In this document: positions 35,052 through 44,779 of the stretch, piece after piece | Layout: each line of letters begins with the position of its first letter | Numbering within the stretch: the stretch's first letter is position 1 | DNA from: Bacteroidota bacterium | GTDB taxonomy: Bacteria; Bacteroidota; Bacteroidia; Chitinophagales; Saprospiraceae | Reading direction: 5' to 3' | NCBI GenBank assembly: GCA_963169455.1 | Contig: CAUJDW010000079.1 | Coordinates: 1 to 64,000, forward strand | DNA length: 64,000 nt | The notes under the pieces: generated by a model | Seen by the model: the letters and a program-made list of their open reading frames with translations, nothing else | What the model was told of the DNA's origin: nothing | Database searches by the model: none | Made by a program: the position numbers and the translations under genes

Positions 35052-37235
35052 ATGAAAAATCAAAAGGACAATACTCAAGCTCAGATATCCCGCCGGCAGT
35101 TTCTGGCCACTGCCGGAACCATTACTTTCGCTGTCGCCACCGGCGTTTTTACGGCCCGGCTTTTTGAGGAAGAAGGCGGCGTAGCGCCCTCCGACGGGAG
35201 CCCGATCACCGCCTGGGTGCGCCTTGACAAAAGCGGCCGCATCACCGTCTTCAACCCTGCGGCGGAAATGGGGCAGGGCTCCATGACCGCTCTGGCCGCA
35301 ATCATTGCGGAAGAGATGGACGCCGACTGGGCCGATGTGCACATCGAATTCTCGCCCATTGAGCCCGACATTTACGGACTCCAGTGGGGCGGAAAACTGG
35401 GCGGCCCCATGATTACCGTGGGCAGCCGCACCGTGCGCGGCTATTACCGTGGGCTCCGGCATGCCGGCGCACAGGCGCGTTATGTGCTGCTGTACAATGC
35501 CGCCGAAAAATGGGGCGTCCCACAGCCCGAACTGACAACGGAACCCAGTGCAGTGATCCACCCCGCCAGCGGACGGCGGATGAGCTACGGCGAGATCGCC
35601 GCCTTTGCCAAAGCACCCGCCGACATTCCCGATATTCCCGAAGCACAATGGAAAAAACCGGAACAATTCCGCCTGATCGGCCATTCCCTACCCCGCTTTG
35701 ACATTCCCGCCAAAGTGGACGGCAGCGCGATGTACAGCATCGATATACAAGTACCGGGTATGGTGTACGCCGCCATTTCCCGTTCGCCGGTAAATGGCGC
35801 GAAGCCCGAATTGCTCAATGAAAGAGATGTGCGCGAAACTGAAGGGCTGATCGATATCGTCCGCCTGGATCACGGCATCGGGCTCCTTGCCGAAACCTTT
35901 GAGCAGGCCCTGAAGGCCAGGAAGAATCTGCAGATACGCTGGAGCGAAGGCGCAAAAGCGCAGTCATACGACAGCCAGGAGGCTTTTGAGCGATACCGGG
36001 AAATGGCCCATGACGAAAAAGCCAAAGGGGATGTGGCGGCCAGCGAGGGCGATGCGGCCCGGGCCCTGCAGTCGGCGGTGAAAATTTACGATCTGGAATA
36101 CCGGAACGACTTTGCCTACCATGCCCAGATGGAACCACTGAACGCCGTGGTGTCGGTAGCGCCCGACGGCAAAAGCGCCGAGGCCTGGGTGGGCTCTCAG
36201 GCGCCCGACACGGCCCGCCGGGCCATCGCGGAAACCCTGGGCATTGATTTTTCCCAGGTGAAACTGCACCCCTGCTACCTCGGCGGCGGTTTCGGGCGGC
36301 GCTCCATGGCCGACTATGTGGAGGAAGCCGCCATTTTGTCCAACCATATCCGGCGGCCGGTCAAGCTGGTATGGACAAGGGAGGACGATGTGCAGTACGG
36401 CGCTTTCCGCCCCATCTTCTTCCACCGCCTGAGGGCTGGTTTCGACAAAGAGGGAAAACTCACCGCCTGGAACCACATCATCGCCGGTACCGGCGGCGGC
36501 CTGCTCGACTCCGGCGCCCGGCCGCAGTATTACACCCTGCCCAACCTCCACATCGAAGTGCGCGCCGTCGACGAGGGGGTGCGCACCAAACACTGGCGCG
36601 CCGTCGCCCACGGCCCCAACAAATTCGCCATCGAAGCCTTCATCGACGAAATAGCGGCCGGCCAGGGCGCCGATCCCCTCGAATTCCGCCGCTGGCTGAT
36701 GAAAGGCCATCCCCGGGAACTCAGGGTGCTGGAAGAGGCGGCGAGGATGGCAAACTGGGGGTCGCCGGAAAGAGAAGGGCGCGCACGCGGGCTGGCCTTT
36801 ATCGAGCGCAGCGGCGCCTATGCGGCGGGCGTGGCCGAAATATCCCTGGATCGCGACAGCGGGCAGATCCGCGTGCACCGCGTCTGGGCAGCCCTCGATG
36901 CCGGGGTGGTAGTGCAGCCCGACAACGCCATCGCCCAGATGGAAGGCGGCATCGTGATGGGCATCAGCAGTGTGCTCCTGGAAAGCATCACCTTCCGGAA
37001 CGGCAAAGTCCAGCAATCCAATTTCCACGATTACCCCATTCTCCGGATGGCGGACGCTCCGGAAAGCATAGATATCAGCCTCATTCCTTCGCAGGAGCCA
37101 CCCGCCGGCATCGGTGAAGCAAGCCTGCCCCTCATGGGCGGCGCCATCGCCAACGCTTTCCTGAAGCTGACGGGCAAACCCCTGCGGCACATGCCCTTTA
37201 CGCCGGAAAGGGTGCTGGCGGCGCTGGAGGGATAG
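35052..37235 (+). CDS. Molybdopterin-binding large subunit, IorB-type, Tat-exported
   Basis: A 727-residue catalytic subunit. The N-terminus has a twin-arginine signal, SRRQFLATAGTITFAVATGV (R14/R15), so the folded complex with its small subunit should be exported to the periplasm. The molybdenum-pterin domains show GGGFGRRSMADYVEEAA and later HWRAVAHGPNKFAIE and IGEASLPLMGGAIANA, the last containing the Glu that activates the Mo-bound water in this superfamily. The layout matches the IorB/aldehyde dehydrogenase large subunits. The substrate cannot be read from sequence; aldehydes or N-heterocycles are usual. No pterin-cytosine-dinucleotide synthesis or XdhC-like maturation gene is in the window. 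Confidence 0.92.
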   Translation: MKNQKDNTQAQISRRQFLATAGTITFAVATGVFTARLFEEEGGVAPSDGSPITAWVRLDKSGRITVFNPAAEMGQGSMTALAAIIAEEMDADWADVHIEFSPIEPDIYGLQWGGKLGGPMITVGSRTVRGYYRGLRHAGAQARYVLLYNAAEKWGVPQPELTTEPSAVIHPASGRRMSYGEIAAFAKAPADIPDIPEAQWKKPEQFRLIGHSLPRFDIPAKVDGSAMYSIDIQVPGMVYAAISRSPVNGAKPELLNERDVRETEGLIDIVRLDHGIGLLAETFEQALKARKNLQIRWSEGAKAQSYDSQEAFERYREMAHDEKAKGDVAASEGDAARALQSAVKIYDLEYRNDFAYHAQMEPLNAVVSVAPDGKSAEAWVGSQAPDTARRAIAETLGIDFSQVKLHPCYLGGGFGRRSMADYVEEAAILSNHIRRPVKLVWTREDDVQYGAFRPIFFHRLRAGFDKEGKLTAWNHIIAGTGGGLLDSGARPQYYTLPNLHIEVRAVDEGVRTKHWRAVAHGPNKFAIEAFIDEIAAGQGADPLEFRRWLMKGHPRELRVLEEAARMANWGSPEREGRARGLAFIERSGAYAAGVAEISLDRDSGQIRVHRVWAALDAGVVVQPDNAIAQMEGGIVMGISSVLLESITFRNGKVQQSNFHDYPILRMADAPESIDISLIPSQEPPAGIGEASLPLMGGAIANAFLKLTGKPLRHMPFTPERVLAALEG

Positions 37236-37270
37236 CGTGGCAGCAGGTTCTTACTTCTTACGTGCTTCTT

Positions 37271-37303
37271 ACGTTTACTAAACTTTGGAAGTTTAGTAAA
37301 CGT
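37271..37303. repeat. Perfect 15-bp inverted repeat between convergent genes
   Basis: ACGTTTACTAAACTT (37271-37285) and its exact complement (37289-37303) enclose a 3-base TGG loop. It lies between the stops of the molybdenum-hydroxylase large subunit and phoX. No T-run follows on either side, so it is not a classic terminator; it could still form a strong hairpin in either transcript or be a protein-binding palindrome. Just upstream, TTCTTAC is repeated three times (37249-37271). Confidence 0.7.
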
Positions 37304-37333
37304 GGGCAGTAACCGTATGCATACATTTACACC

Positions 37334-38689
37334 TCACAGCGCCCCCTCTTCCCAGGGCCCCTGGATAGCCAGGGTCAGGCCGGCCTGCTGGATGTTGACG
37401 AAGAGGGTGCGGCCCGAGGGTGAGAACACGCAGCCTGCCAGTTCCGATTCGAAGCCGGTGTTGCGGCCCAGTTTGTAGAGCCTGCCGTCCGGCGTCAGCC
37501 CGAAGAGGTAGGGGCTGGGGTTGTCTTCGCAGACGATGAGGTCGCCCCAGGGGGCTACAGTCAGGTTGTCGCCCCATCGGGCGATGGCCGAACTTTCCGG
37601 TTCAAGGATGAGTTCCAACGTTCCGGCTTGATCCTCTTCGCGGGCCGTGCCTTCGAAGAGGCTGGGCGTGTAGCGGAAGATCTGGCCCAGTTTTTTCCTG
37701 CCGCCGCTGGTGCAGGCGAAGTAACAGGCGTTGTCCTGGAACCACATGCCTTCTCCTCTGGCGAATACGGCCGCCCCCAGCCTGAAGCCTCTGAACCGCA
37801 GGTCGTCGGGGCCGTCCACGTGCTCCATACTGATCCATTCCACCTCAAGCGGTTCGTTGAGGGGGAAGGCTTTCTTTTGCCAGTTGCGCGTGTCGAAGCT
37901 CCTTTGTCCTTTGATGGCCAGCGCCTGCAGGCGCCCGCCGCGGCTCAGTTGCCCGGGCACATCGGGGATGAAGCGGTAGATCAGCCCGTCATCCAGGTCT
38001 TCGGTCTGGTAAACGATACTGGTGCGTGGGTCCACGCCTACGGCTTCGTGGCGGAAGCGGCCCATGGCTTTCAGCGGAACGGGATTGGCCAGAGCGATTT
38101 CTTCGGAGGCCGGCACCTCGAAATTGTAGCCGTGGCTTTTTTGATAAATGCTGGTTCCGGCATCGACGACGATTTCCTCGCTGCTGATCCAGGAGCCCCA
38201 GGGCGTGGGCCCGCCGGAGCAGTTGTTCAGCGTACCCGCAAGGCTGAGGTAGGATCTTTCCACTTCAAGGCTGGCTTCGTTGATGACCAGAGTGGTGGCG
38301 CCGCCAGGGCAAATCAGGTTTCCGTTGCCCGGGTCGTAAATTTTACCCGCCGCCGCCTTTCCCGCCAGGGCGCCATCCGGGCCGAATGGCCCCTGCTGAG
38401 AAGGCATCAGCTCGTGATTCCGTACCAGGATCACCCTGCCCCGGCTTCCCGGGAAGGTTGCCATGCCATCTGGTTTATCCGGCGTGAACAGCCCGTCGCT
38501 CATCGCTTCGCCGGCCCGGGAAATGACCTTGTACGTAAAGCCCTCGGGCAGGTCAAAAATGCCGGCAGGGTCCTGCACCAGAGGGCCGTATTTTTCAAAA
38601 ATCACCACTTTGTCCGGCGGCCGGCCGCTTTCACAGGAAAACAAAGTGCTCAGGAAAAGGGCAAGGAACATGAGGGAAACCGGCGCCAT
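37334..38689 (-). CDS. PhoX-family (DUF839) phosphatase-like lipoprotein
   Basis: A 451-residue exported protein of the PhoX family: calcium/iron-dependent beta-propeller phosphatases. The ATG at 38689 gives a signal ending in LFSC, a lipobox; 12 upstream in-frame codons to 38725 are possible but spoil it. Family motifs: GRVILVRNHE (about 75-84), LAGTLNNCSGGPTPWGSWIS (Cys-containing iron-ligand region, about 150-169), FRHEAVGVDP and NLTVAPWGDLIVCEDNP. PhoX enzymes release phosphate from phosphomonoesters outside the cytoplasm. Lipid anchoring instead of Tat export is typical of this phylum. It is convergent with the molybdenum-hydroxylase operon. Confidence 0.87.
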   Translation of the reverse strand: MAPVSLMFLALFLSTLFSCESGRPPDKVVIFEKYGPLVQDPAGIFDLPEGFTYKVISRAGEAMSDGLFTPDKPDGMATFPGSRGRVILVRNHELMPSQQGPFGPDGALAGKAAAGKIYDPGNGNLICPGGATTLVINEASLEVERSYLSLAGTLNNCSGGPTPWGSWISSEEIVVDAGTSIYQKSHGYNFEVPASEEIALANPVPLKAMGRFRHEAVGVDPRTSIVYQTEDLDDGLIYRFIPDVPGQLSRGGRLQALAIKGQRSFDTRNWQKKAFPLNEPLEVEWISMEHVDGPDDLRFRGFRLGAAVFARGEGMWFQDNACYFACTSGGRKKLGQIFRYTPSLFEGTAREEDQAGTLELILEPESSAIARWGDNLTVAPWGDLIVCEDNPSPYLFGLTPDGRLYKLGRNTGFESELAGCVFSPSGRTLFVNIQQAGLTLAIQGPWEEGAL

Positions 38690-38940
38690 GCAGGCGCCTT
38701 TGCCCGGGCCGAAGCAGGGTGGCATGTGTTTTGGGGATTGGTTGATTATTCAAGTTACACTATTTAAGGAAGCGGAATGGATGATTTTTGTCAGGGAGGC
38801 CTGGGATCTCCGGGGATAAAAAGCCAGGAAAATCCTCGCGCTTTGCCGGTTTTTCTGCCATTTTTTATGTAAATTGAAAGGAAGCTTCGCAAGGGGGGAA
38901 GAAGGTTGTTATTCCTGTTTCCTCATAAAAAAGAAGTCCT

Positions 38941-39417
38941 ATGCCAACCAAAAAATTAAAAGCCTTTCTGGACAGCCACAAGGTTCCGTACGAGGCTATT
39001 CACCACTCGATGGCGTATACCGCCCAGCAAATCGCCGCCGCCGCCCATATTCCCGGAATGGAAATTGCCAAAACGGTGATGATAAAAATGGACGGCGAGA
39101 TGGCCATGGCCGTGCTGCCCGCTCCCTATCAGGTGGATTTCGGGCTCTTGAAAATGGCTACCGGCGCCGACAAGGTGGAACTGGCGGCGGAAAGAGAGTT
39201 TAAGGACAAGTTTCCGGAATGCGACCTTGGCGCCATGCCGCCTTTCGGCAACCTATACGGGATGAAAGTCTTCGTTGCGGAAAGCCTGAGGGACGACGAG
39301 CAGATCGCTTTTAACGCCGGTTCGCATTCCGAGCTGATCCGCATGTCGTTTAAAGACTTCGAAAAGCTGGTGAAGCCGAAAATCCTGAAATTTTCTTCCA
39401 GGCCCGAGTTTGTCTGA
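38941..39417 (+). CDS. YbaK/EbsC-type aminoacyl-tRNA deacylase
   Basis: A 158-residue cytoplasmic protein with the YbaK/ProXp fold: [20 protein letters not shown] at the start, then the conserved Lys of [40 protein letters not shown] and [19 protein letters not shown]. Members hydrolyse mischarged aminoacyl-tRNA (for example Cys- or Ala-tRNAPro). The substrate group cannot be decided here. It stands alone; the 251-base interval before it holds no gene. Confidence 0.88.
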   Translation: MPTKKLKAFLDSHKVPYEAIHHSMAYTAQQIAAAAHIPGMEIAKTVMIKMDGEMAMAVLPAPYQVDFGLLKMATGADKVELAAEREFKDKFPECDLGAMPPFGNLYGMKVFVAESLRDDEQIAFNAGSHSELIRMSFKDFEKLVKPKILKFSSRPEFV

Positions 39418-39457
39418 GCGGGTGGTTTAGAACGGGTGGTTCAGCCAGGCCGTGGAT

Positions 39458-41446
39458 TCAGGGAGTGGCGAAAAGCTGTTCGAGTTTAGCAGCCCAGTTT
39501 GTGGCCTTTTGTTCCGTTGCCTCGTTTTCCGCGAGGAGGGTGCGGACAAATTCGTTGTTTTCATAGTCCCCCCGGACCATGGAAAAGTCGGTTTCTTTTG
39601 TCTCTTCATCCCCATCGGCGCCGAATCCGATCCGGCTGTTCTGCCCGAATTCCTTTTCCGCATCCTTCAGGATCATGTTGTTCAGCTTCAGGGTATTGGT
39701 TTTCCAGTCTTCGGCCAGGCCGAGCAGCTGTTCTTTTGTGGCGGCGGCTATCGCGATGCCTGTTTCGCGTTCCAGGGCATGGGCGCACCAGGCCCATGCG
39801 TATTCGTTGTAGTTGTCAAAAACCGCTTTTAGGCGGGCGCGCAGTGCTTCCACGCTTCCGATCCGCCCCTGTTTCAGGCTTTCGACAACTACCCGGACTA
39901 CCGAAACAGGCGCAAACATGCCCGCCATATCGGCCCATTCGCCGGCCCCGGTTTCGCCCGGCTGCAGGGCGAGCCGGAGATCAGCCAGGCCCTGGGGTGC
40001 GCGGCTTTCCAGGCGTTTGATCAATTGCTCGCCGAAGTATTTCCTGAGGGCGATCTGATAGTATTTCCGACAGGCCTTCAGCATCAGCCGCAGGATGCTG
40101 GCCCCTTTGTACAGGACGTATTTCTGTTCTCTGGGCGATTCTTCAAGGAGCTTCTGAAGGATTTCGCTGCTCCGGATCATTTTGGCGGTTATATAGGGGC
40201 TGAAAAGATCGAAATGGATCAGGTCGAGTTTATCCGGATCCTTCCGGCGGTCGCGCCGAGGCCATTTTTCGCTGTCCCTTTTGGTGCCCACCGTAAAAAG
40301 GTTCATGGCCGGCGTGAGGACGCTCCGGCCATCTTCGACGGTGATATAGGAAAACGGGAAATCGGCCGTGTCGAAATTGGCGGCGTGTTTATCCATCACC
40401 ACGGAGAAGGCGCCGACGCGGCAGGGCCAGAGCATGTAGGAAAAAGAGCCGGTTTTGCAGCCCCGCTCCACCCACCCCTGGTGCAGGGGCCCCAGTTTGT
40501 ACATGTGGTTGCTCTGGTTGGTGCCGCTTCCCGCGTTGAAAAAGGAGAACATGCCGGCAATGAGCAGGGAGGAGCGGTGGTGGGTAACCGTATAAGGCCC
40601 GGCAAAAAGGCTGACAGCTTCGCTGTGGAAGCCTTCGCAGTTGGCGAAAAAGGCCGAATTTTCGGCCGAAAGCTGTTTCCCGATCCGGGCGCCCTGGCCC
40701 ACCAGGCATTTGTCCAGTATCGCCCCCGAGCCCACATGGGCTCCGGAAAGGATGATAAAATGCCGCGCGATAACCCCTTCTCCAACCACCGCCGGATCTT
40801 CCGCACAACTGGCAATCGTGCCCTCTTCCAGCAGCAGCGCCCCGGAAACCCTTGAATGGGGGCCGAAGTGCACATTCCGGGCAGCCTGCACATCCCGGAT
40901 GCCGGCGCCCTGGCCTATGAGGCCTGTTTGCGATTCTTTGCTCCGGCAGTAATCCCGGATCAGGCCCTTCAGCTTGTTTATCATTTCCGGCTCGTGCCGG
41001 TAGCTGGCCAGAAGGTAGGCGACCTGGGCGCTGAGCCGGCCGAAGAGGGGCACTTCACGGCCCCCGCCTTCATTGAGCAGCTCGATCTCCACGCCGTTGC
41101 CGAATGTGGTGGGGCCTTCCACCACCAGAGAATCCACGTTTTCGATGCGCACATCCCTTTCGACGGTATAGCCCTGCAGCCGGCCAAGCCGGCTGAAGTA
41201 AACCGGCCCCCGGATGTCGCAGTCCCGGATATGGCAGGCATGGAGCCCGGCGGCCGTCGGCGCCTCGCCGGCAGTGGCCAGCATGCCGTCGATGGCGGCA
41301 AGTTTAACACTTCCTTCAAACCGAACCTGGTGGATATTGGCGGCCTGGAACGGCCCGGATACCATCACGGAAGCCCAGTCGGCGCAGTAGCACCCCTGGG
41401 ATTCCAGGGAGGAAATCTCGCTTTCCTTGAGTTTTCGGTATTCCAT
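39458..41446 (-). CDS. DUF4954 family protein (left-handed beta-helix)
   Basis: A 662-residue cytoplasmic protein matching the Bacteroidota DUF4954 family from its first residues (MEYRKLKESEISSLESQGC). Residues about 40-370 contain hexapeptide-type turns of a left-handed parallel beta-helix (GQGARIGKQLSAEN; VGSGAILDKCLVG; HIRDCDIRGPVYF), the fold of acyltransferases and nucleotidyltransferase trimer domains; the rest is helical. A conserved-looking stretch, SGTNQSNHMYKLGPLHQGWV, may be an active-site loop. It is the last of four tightly packed genes after ACP, acyl-CoA synthetase and nagB (10-base gap), which suggests acyl transfer to an amino sugar or related sugar phosphate; this is inference. 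Confidence 0.85.
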   Translation of the reverse strand: MEYRKLKESEISSLESQGCYCADWASVMVSGPFQAANIHQVRFEGSVKLAAIDGMLATAGEAPTAAGLHACHIRDCDIRGPVYFSRLGRLQGYTVERDVRIENVDSLVVEGPTTFGNGVEIELLNEGGGREVPLFGRLSAQVAYLLASYRHEPEMINKLKGLIRDYCRSKESQTGLIGQGAGIRDVQAARNVHFGPHSRVSGALLLEEGTIASCAEDPAVVGEGVIARHFIILSGAHVGSGAILDKCLVGQGARIGKQLSAENSAFFANCEGFHSEAVSLFAGPYTVTHHRSSLLIAGMFSFFNAGSGTNQSNHMYKLGPLHQGWVERGCKTGSFSYMLWPCRVGAFSVVMDKHAANFDTADFPFSYITVEDGRSVLTPAMNLFTVGTKRDSEKWPRRDRRKDPDKLDLIHFDLFSPYITAKMIRSSEILQKLLEESPREQKYVLYKGASILRLMLKACRKYYQIALRKYFGEQLIKRLESRAPQGLADLRLALQPGETGAGEWADMAGMFAPVSVVRVVVESLKQGRIGSVEALRARLKAVFDNYNEYAWAWCAHALERETGIAIAAATKEQLLGLAEDWKTNTLKLNNMILKDAEKEFGQNSRIGFGADGDEETKETDFSMVRGDYENNEFVRTLLAENEATEQKATNWAAKLEQLFATP

Positions 41447-41455
41447 ACGGAAAAG

Positions 41456-42265
41456 TTACAGTTCGGGAAGGTGCTCCAGGTCGTACTGTTCGATGTCCTT
41501 GAAATATTTCACGGTGCCCACCTTGAGTTCCATGGTGGCCTCTTCGTCGCAGACGATGATGCCGTAGCGGTGCAGTTGTAGCATGGAGCCGGTCCACATG
41601 TGGTTGACCCCCTGTTCGACTACCTGGTGCAGGGCCCGGGCTTTGGCGTAGCCGTTGATGATGATCATGACCTCCTGGGCCGACATGATGGTGCCCAGGC
41701 CGACCGTCAGTGCGGTTTGAGGCACTTTTGAGGGGTCGTTGTCAAAAAAACGGGAGTTGGCGATGCGGGTATCCAGGGTCAGCGTTTTGATCCGCGTCCG
41801 GGAAGTCAGGGAGGAGCCCGGCTCGTTGAAGGCCAGGTGCCCGTCCACCCCTATACCACCCAGGAAGAGGCCGATACCCCCTGATTTGACGATTTTTTCT
41901 TCGTATTCCTGGCATTCTCTGGCCAGGTCGGGGGCATTGCCGTTCGGGATGTTGATGTTTTCCCGGGGAATATCGATGTGGCGGAAGAAGTTTTCTTCCA
42001 TAAAATAGTGGTAACTCTGCGGATGGGTTTCGGGCAGCCCGACATATTCGTCCATGTTGAAGGTCACCACGTTTTGGAAGGAGACTTTTCCGGCCTGGTT
42101 CAGCCTGATCAGTTCCTTGTATGTTCCGACCGGAGAGGAGCCTGTGGGCAGGCCCAGGACGAAAGGATTGCCCGGCGACGGGTTCTTGTCCTTGATCTTT
42201 CTGGCTATGTAATAGGCGCACCAGCGGCTGAGCGCTTCATAATCTTTGTGGATGAGTATTCTCAT
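41456..42265 (-). CDS. nagB: Glucosamine-6-phosphate deaminase
   Basis: Converts glucosamine-6-phosphate to fructose-6-phosphate and ammonia. The 269-residue protein ([20 protein letters not shown]) has [13 protein letters not shown] (phosphate loop), [20 protein letters not shown] with the catalytic Asp-Glu, and [15 protein letters not shown] with the Asp-His pair. Full family length. Its start overlaps the end of the acyl-CoA synthetase gene by 4 bases, and DUF4954 follows 10 bases later. There is no nagA or sugar transporter nearby, so it is not in a classic GlcNAc-use operon. Confidence 0.96.
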   Translation of the reverse strand: MRILIHKDYEALSRWCAYYIARKIKDKNPSPGNPFVLGLPTGSSPVGTYKELIRLNQAGKVSFQNVVTFNMDEYVGLPETHPQSYHYFMEENFFRHIDIPRENINIPNGNAPDLARECQEYEEKIVKSGGIGLFLGGIGVDGHLAFNEPGSSLTSRTRIKTLTLDTRIANSRFFDNDPSKVPQTALTVGLGTIMSAQEVMIIINGYAKARALHQVVEQGVNHMWTGSMLQLHRYGIIVCDEEATMELKVGTVKYFKDIEQYDLEHLPEL

Positions 42266-44400
42266 TTTATCAGGATTTTCACGTCGGCGGCAAAACAGCC
42301 TTCGCCCTCGTCGCGGACGATGAGTGGGTTAATATCGAGTTCCCGGATTTCGGGATGGGCCATGGCCAGCTGGCTCAGCCGGAGGATGGCGTCCACGATG
42401 CTGCCCACATCCCTGGGGCGTCGGCCCCTTGCTCCGGCGAGGAGGGGGTAGGCCTTTATTTTCCGCACCATGTCCATGGCCTCTTCCCTCGTCAATGGCG
42501 CCACCCGAAGGCTGACATCTTTATATATTTCCACGAAAATGCCGCCCAGGCCAAACAGGATGACCGGGCCGAAGGCCGGGTCCCGTTTCAGCCCGAGAAT
42601 CACTTCCTCTCCTTCGGGTATCTGGCGGGCGACATACACGCCCTGGATGCGGGCTTCGGGCAGTTTGGCGCTGACGCTGGACATGATTGCCTGGTAGGCG
42701 GCCCGGGCTTCTGCTTCGGTTTGAATATTCAGCACCACCCCTCCGACGTCCACTTTGTGCATGACATCTCTGGACTGAATTTTCATCACCACCGGGAAGC
42801 CGGCCGTTTGCACGAGCCGTGCGGCTTCCTCTTCGGAAGTGGCCAGCGCGCCTTCCGGAGCCGGAAGCCCGTATTCTTTCAGCAATTCGACGGCTTCATA
42901 CTCCTGAAGGTAGTTAAAACCTTCTTCGGCTGCATGCTGTAGTATGGCCGTCGCCTTCAGCCGGCCGCTGGCGGGCGTTGCGCCGTCGGTTTTTCCCGCT
43001 TTCCGCCGCAGGAGTTGCCCGAAATGGCAGGTGGTGGAGAAAGCTTTGGCCATGGATTCGGGCAGGATGTAATGCGGGATGTTATTTTGCTGGAGGATCC
43101 GGATACCTGAAGCGACATCGGTTTCACCCATGAATGATGTATAAACCGGCTTGTTGAACTTTTTGGCCGCTTCCACGACCTGAAGCGCGATCGCGTCGAT
43201 ATCGGTCATGGACTGGGGCGTCAGGATCACGAACACCCCATCTACATTTTCGTCCCGGAAGGCCGCCTCCATGGCCGCTTCGTAACGATCGGCCGTGGCG
43301 TCGCCGATCACATCGACGGGGTTCTGGATGTTGGCTGTATTGGGAAGCGCCTTTTTCAATGCCTTTGTCGTTTCCTCCGAGAAGCGGGCCAGTTGGAGGC
43401 CCTGCCTTACTGCGGCATCCGTTGTGAGCACGCCGGGCCCACCTGCGTTGGTGATGATGGCGACCCGGTTGGATTCGGGTATCGGCGCATAGGCGAAGGC
43501 CGTGGCGATATTGAACATCTCCTCGATATGTTCGCAGCGGATAATGCCCGCCTGTTCGAATGCGGCCTCGCAGATGTCGTCGCTGCCGGCCAGCGAGCCC
43601 GTATGCGAGGCGGCTGCCGAAGCGCCTTCCTGCGTGCGCCCGGATTTGATGGCCAGCACGGGCTTGCCGCTTTGCTCGCGTATGTCCCTGGCGGCCTGCA
43701 TCAGGGCCCGCCCGTCGGTGACTTCTTCGAGGTACAGGAGGATGACGCGGGTCTTTTCATCCCGCATCAGGTAGTACAGGAGGTCAATTTCAGAGATGTC
43801 GGCTTTGTTGCCGAAGCTGACGAATTTGGAGAAGCCGATCCCTTTGGCGTGGGCGTAGTCGAGCACGGCGGTGCACAGGGCGCCGCTCTGGGAGAGGAAG
43901 CCGATGTTGCCGGCGGCCGGCATCTGGCGGGCGAAGGAAGCGTTGAGCCGCACCGCGGGGTCGGTATTGATCAGGCCCAGGCAATTGGGCCCGATGAATG
44001 AAATGCCGTATTTGCCGGCGATCTCCAGGAGTTGTTTTTCCCGCTCCGCCCCTTTTTCCCCCACTTCCCGGAAGCCTGCGGAGATGATGATCACGGATTT
44101 GACGCCCTTTTGCCCGCATTGTTCCAGGGCCAGGTTGGCGACCGTGCTGGGAAAAACGATGACGCCCAGGTCGATGGGGTCGTCGATGTCGGTAACGTAC
44201 TTAAAAGCTTTTATGCCGGCGATATGTTTTTTGCCCGGGCTGACAGGCAGGATGAGCCCGTTGAATTCCCCCGACAGGATGCTGTAGAGGATGTCAAAAG
44301 GCACCGTGCCCTTTTTCGTATTGGCCCCGATGACGGCTACGGAGGAAGGGTTAAATATCTTTTCCAGGTTCTCCTGGTGCAGGGCGGATCGGTTGGGCAT
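42262..44400 (-). CDS. ADP-forming acyl-CoA synthetase, fused alpha-beta
   Basis: A 712-residue NDP-forming acetate/acyl-CoA ligase. Domain order: CoA-binding domain ([20 protein letters not shown], about 15-34), succinyl-CoA-ligase-like domains with [13 protein letters not shown] and the phosphorylated His in [17 protein letters not shown] (H266), then the ATP-grasp beta half (about 490-712; [34 protein letters not shown]). It makes acyl-CoA with ATP or the reverse. No GNAT domain is fused, so it is not a Pat-type protein acetylase. It lies 11 bases after the acyl carrier protein gene and overlaps nagB by 4 bases, which ties it to acyl supply within this operon. Confidence 0.92.
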   Translation of the reverse strand: MPNRSALHQENLEKIFNPSSVAVIGANTKKGTVPFDILYSILSGEFNGLILPVSPGKKHIAGIKAFKYVTDIDDPIDLGVIVFPSTVANLALEQCGQKGVKSVIIISAGFREVGEKGAEREKQLLEIAGKYGISFIGPNCLGLINTDPAVRLNASFARQMPAAGNIGFLSQSGALCTAVLDYAHAKGIGFSKFVSFGNKADISEIDLLYYLMRDEKTRVILLYLEEVTDGRALMQAARDIREQSGKPVLAIKSGRTQEGASAAASHTGSLAGSDDICEAAFEQAGIIRCEHIEEMFNIATAFAYAPIPESNRVAIITNAGGPGVLTTDAAVRQGLQLARFSEETTKALKKALPNTANIQNPVDVIGDATADRYEAAMEAAFRDENVDGVFVILTPQSMTDIDAIALQVVEAAKKFNKPVYTSFMGETDVASGIRILQQNNIPHYILPESMAKAFSTTCHFGQLLRRKAGKTDGATPASGRLKATAILQHAAEEGFNYLQEYEAVELLKEYGLPAPEGALATSEEEAARLVQTAGFPVVMKIQSRDVMHKVDVGGVVLNIQTEAEARAAYQAIMSSVSAKLPEARIQGVYVARQIPEGEEVILGLKRDPAFGPVILFGLGGIFVEIYKDVSLRVAPLTREEAMDMVRKIKAYPLLAGARGRRPRDVGSIVDAILRLSQLAMAHPEIRELDINPLIVRDEGEGCFAADVKILIK

Positions 44401-44411
44401 AGGGGCGGGCG

Positions 44412-44651
44412 TTAAACATACTGAGCGATAAAATCGACGGCGGAGCCGACCGTCTGCACTTCCAGCGCCTTGTCTTCATCCATTTCGATGCCGAACTCCT
44501 CTTCGAAGCCCGCCACCAACTGAAGGCTTTGCATAGAGTCGGCGCCGAGGTCAAACACGAAATTGTCGTCTTCGCCTATCAGCGAAGCCTCGGTGTCCAG
44601 CACTTCGGCAATGACTTTGAGGACTCTGTCCTTGATTTCGTTCCTTTCCAT
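44412..44651 (-). CDS. Acyl carrier protein
   Basis: A 79-residue acidic four-helix protein with the phosphopantetheine site LGADSMQSLQL (Ser39). The ATG at 44651 (MERNEIKDRVLKVIAEVLD) gives the standard length. It is not beside fab genes, so it is probably a dedicated ACP and not the fatty-acid-synthesis one; DSM instead of DSL also occurs in specialised ACPs. It leads the ACP, acyl-CoA synthetase, nagB, DUF4954 operon. Confidence 0.9.
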   Translation of the reverse strand: MERNEIKDRVLKVIAEVLDTEASLIGEDDNFVFDLGADSMQSLQLVAGFEEEFGIEMDEDKALEVQTVGSAVDFIAQYV

Positions 44652-44779
44652 AATGCACAAATTAGATTGGGGATATGGCTGGTGAAGTTGTGAGGATAGG
44701 AAAAGAAATTTCGGGAATGGCGGCGGGAAAAAAGGTGATATATGTCATAGGCGCCAGTGATTCCTGTCAATATGGAGCC

